The notes under the pieces are model-generated. The model did not search any database. It was given only the letters and a program-made list of their open reading frames with translations, and had not been told where the DNA came from. The position numbers were made by a program, and so were the translations under genes. Shown here piece by piece: positions 7,131-8,738 of a stretch of 8,738 nt of DNA. Source of the DNA: Paracoccaceae bacterium (GTDB taxonomy: Bacteria > Pseudomonadota > Alphaproteobacteria > Rhodobacterales > Rhodobacteraceae); the NCBI GenBank assembly GCA_002401045.1, contig NVSA01000005.1, positions 19,192-27,929 of the forward strand, in the 5' to 3' direction. Position 1 is the stretch's first letter; each line of letters opens with the position of its first letter.

Positions 7131-8246
7131 CTAAATTTCTTTTGCCAGGATCACAAAAGACTCGCTCATAAGAGCATTCACATCCACAGGTTTCTCTTTG
7201 CCCATTTGAATGTCACCTATCAAAATTGACGTTTCTGCAACATAACGGCACCGCTCAAACCGACGGGCGCGAAATGCAGTGAAAGCCGCTTCAATGTCAT
7301 CTGTTTTTGAAACCTCATCGGCTAAAACAATCCCATCCTCAATGGCCATACCTGCCCCTTGCGCAAGGTGTGGGGTCGATGCATGGATAGCGTCACCCAG
7401 CAAAACAACGCGCCCGACGTGCCATTCATCTTTCAATAAAACAACTTCTAAAGGACGGCCAACAACCTCTGCGTCGTCTGTTATTTGTTTTCCAAGCTCA
7501 ATGATTTGTGGCGCGGCACCATCAAGGCGATTGCGCAATGCTTCGGCGGCGCCTTTGGTCGGTTGATGAAAATCAGCCGCTTCTTCTGTAAGGACAAACA
7601 TATACATCAAATCATTACCGATTGGCACTAAACCCGCAGATTTAGGACCCATATACAGTTCAATACCTTCTAGGCTATCAGGTTTTGGAAAGTTATACCG
7701 CCAGACCCATTGGCCTGTGTAGCGTGGTTTTGGGGCATTTGGTAAAATCATATCACGGGTTTTTGAAAACACACCATCTGCGCCAATAACAAAATCATAG
7801 GTCCCTTTTGTTCCGTCGGAAAAACTAACCCGTGCCGCATCGGCATCATTTTGAATGTCATCAACTTCAAGACCCAAACGAACCGTGGCACCCAAGTCTT
7901 GGGCTGTTGTTGCAAGAACCTTTTGCAAGGCTGTGCGACGAATGCCAGCATTTGCAGGGTATTGTTCCCCTGCCATCCGAGGCGCATCAAATTGACTAAT
8001 AAGATCACCGTTCGGCGCATACATTGTTGTTTGGTCATAGCCGAATGCTTCGCTAATATATGCATCAAGCATACCAAGTGAATGCATTGCGCGAATGACG
8101 TTAAATTGCTGAATGATCCCCACGCCGTAAACAGTCCACGTCGGATCTTTTTCAACCATCTCAACGGTGTAACCTTTACGCAGGAATGCAACAGCCGCCG
8201 TTAAGCCGCCAATTCCAGCACCAATAATAAGAATAGATTTAGACAT
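7131..8246 (-). CDS. Class A FAD-dependent monooxygenase (aromatic hydroxylase-like)
   Basis: A 371-residue flavoprotein of the p-hydroxybenzoate/salicylate hydroxylase fold, expected to use NAD(P)H and O2 to hydroxylate an (often phenolic or N-heterocyclic) ring in the cytoplasm. Seen in order: the Rossmann motif G9-A-G-I-G-G14 with E32 at the end of beta-2 for the FAD ribose; the DG motif at D157-G158 (IGADGVFSKTR); and the GD motif at G284-D285, followed by HASTPHLAQGAGMAIEDG, which binds the FAD pyrophosphate and isoalloxazine region. All three class A fingerprints are intact. The ATG is preceded by a strong GGGAGGT (complement of 8251-8257). It is 43 bases upstream of the hydrolase gene and 114 bases downstream of the LysR gene, all on one strand. 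Relatives include 6-hydroxynicotinate and 2,6-dihydroxypyridine hydroxylases, but the exact substrate is not predictable by reading. Confidence 0.9.
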   Translation of the reverse strand: MSKSILIIGAGIGGLTAAVAFLRKGYTVEMVEKDPTWTVYGVGIIQQFNVIRAMHSLGMLDAYISEAFGYDQTTMYAPNGDLISQFDAPRMAGEQYPANAGIRRTALQKVLATTAQDLGATVRLGLEVDDIQNDADAARVSFSDGTKGTYDFVIGADGVFSKTRDMILPNAPKPRYTGQWVWRYNFPKPDSLEGIELYMGPKSAGLVPIGNDLMYMFVLTEEAADFHQPTKGAAEALRNRLDGAAPQIIELGKQITDDAEVVGRPLEVVLLKDEWHVGRVVLLGDAIHASTPHLAQGAGMAIEDGIVLADEVSKTDDIEAAFTAFRARRFERCRYVAETSILIGDIQMGKEKPVDVNALMSESFVILAKEI

Positions 8247-8360
8247 AAATACCTCCCGATGCTTGGCTAAATTTCCAAGCGTATTCTAGATCAGAGTGAA
8301 AGGTAGCAATCTCAACATGACTTTAAAAATTGAAAGATTGAATTGGTTGCATTGATTGTG
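8247..8360 (-). promoter_or_regulatory. Leader/promoter region of the FAD monooxygenase-hydrolase operon, with inverted repeat
   Basis: This 114-base gap carries a 6-bp inverted repeat GCTTGG-N8-CCAAGC (8261-8280) directly upstream of the ribosome binding site. The dyad has the T-N11-A spacing that LysR proteins favour, but it sits only about 15-34 bases before the start codon, where an operator or a leader hairpin is more likely than an activation site. On the minus strand TTGCTA (complement of 8304-8309) and TAGAAT (complement of 8283-8288) are 15 bases apart: a weak sigma-70 candidate. No clear terminator for the LysR gene is visible, so read-through is possible. Confidence 0.4.
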
Positions 8361-8738
8361 TCAATGGGTAAGCCGTTCTGCGGCTTGGGCAAAGACGCCC
8401 CGTAGCCAGCGCAAACCAGGATCATTCTCACGGTACTTATGCCATTGTAATGTTTGACGAAGCGGCTGGAATGTAAACGGAACAGGATGCTCTTCTATCG
8501 CAAGGTTCGCTTTTTCAGTCGCAACCATCTTTTGATGCATTGTGGCAATCATATCGGTTCCGACAATTAACTTAGCCAATTGCGCAAAACCAAATGTTAT
8601 CAAATCAATATTTCGGGTGACATCATGTGCCGTGAGCGCTTGGGATTCCAAAGAGAGCACCCCGTTAGGTGGCACCATGACCGCGTGGGATGCATTTTTA
8701 TATGCTTCTGCGGTAAGTTTTTTGCCGCCAAATTTGCC
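8361..8738 (-). CDS. LysR family transcriptional regulator, C-terminal part of effector domain (5' end outside window)
   Basis: The frame is open from the window edge (8738) to the TGA at 8361, giving 126 C-terminal residues, so the N-terminal helix-turn-helix is not in the window. The visible part matches the second half of a LysR effector-binding domain of the NodD/NahR/LinR-like group: an ASHAVMVPPNG strand, the FAQLAKLIVGTDMIATMHQKM segment that is highly typical of this group, a PF-containing strand, TLQWHKYRENDPGLRWLR near the end, then a short tail. Such proteins are usually activators of nearby aromatic degradation genes and respond to the substrate or an intermediate. Here the gene is co-directional with, and upstream of, the FAD monooxygenase rather than divergent. 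It is the likely regulator of the cluster, by context only. An internal ATG at 8676-8678 is not the true start. Confidence 0.88.
   Translation of the reverse strand, partial: GKFGGKKLTAEAYKNASHAVMVPPNGVLSLESQALTAHDVTRNIDLITFGFAQLAKLIVGTDMIATMHQKMVATEKANLAIEEHPVPFTFQPLRQTLQWHKYRENDPGLRWLRGVFAQAAERLTH

Noticed and set aside
7279..7566. Plus-strand open frame opposite the FAD monooxygenase
   Set aside because: It is antisense to the conserved GD motif region; it is serine/proline/alanine-rich with no domain.
1..8738. CRISPR array, tRNA, insertion sequence or phage/defence genes
   Set aside because: Reading found no regularly spaced repeats, cloverleaf-like sequence, transposase motifs or terminal inverted repeats with target duplications.

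Overview
The window is a compact catabolic gene cluster from a Gram-negative bacterium. The gene types (two-subunit succinyl-CoA:3-oxoacid transferase, PhaA/AtoB-type thiolase, LysR regulator, Baeyer-Villiger monooxygenase) and the sequence style fit a proteobacterium. A moderate-GC (by eye mid to upper 40s %), probably marine, alphaproteobacterium is my best guess, but no rRNA or other phylogenetic marker is present. I see no tRNA, rRNA, CRISPR array, insertion sequence or phage gene.

Layout. Positions 1-3031 (+) hold a tight operon fragment: the C-terminal half of a Baeyer-Villiger-type flavin monooxygenase, a short-chain dehydrogenase (SDR), and a salicylaldehyde/vanillin-dehydrogenase-like aldehyde dehydrogenase. 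A 299-base gap (3032-3330) carries three inverted repeats just after the aldehyde dehydrogenase, then an AT-rich stretch with two further palindromes. Positions 3331-5846 (+) hold a second operon: CoA-transferase subunits A and B and an acetyl-CoA C-acetyltransferase. A bidirectional hairpin terminator (5873-5902) separates this from a convergent block on the minus strand. In its transcription order that block is a LysR regulator (cut by the window end at 8738), a class A FAD monooxygenase (8246-7131), and an alpha/beta hydrolase of the FrsA / 2,6-dihydroxypseudooxynicotine hydrolase type (7087-5927).

How the genes may work together (inference). The class A monooxygenase would hydroxylate a ring and the hydrolase would cut a carbon-carbon bond next to a carbonyl. 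The Baeyer-Villiger enzyme, SDR and aldehyde dehydrogenase would handle ketone, alcohol and aldehyde steps. The CoA-transferase and thiolase would convert a released 3-oxoacid, most simply acetoacetate, into acetyl-CoA. Together this looks like a degradation route for an aryl ketone, acylated ring or alicyclic ketone/alcohol. I cannot name the substrate, and I do not recognise this exact gene combination as a characterised pathway. The LysR protein is the obvious candidate regulator.
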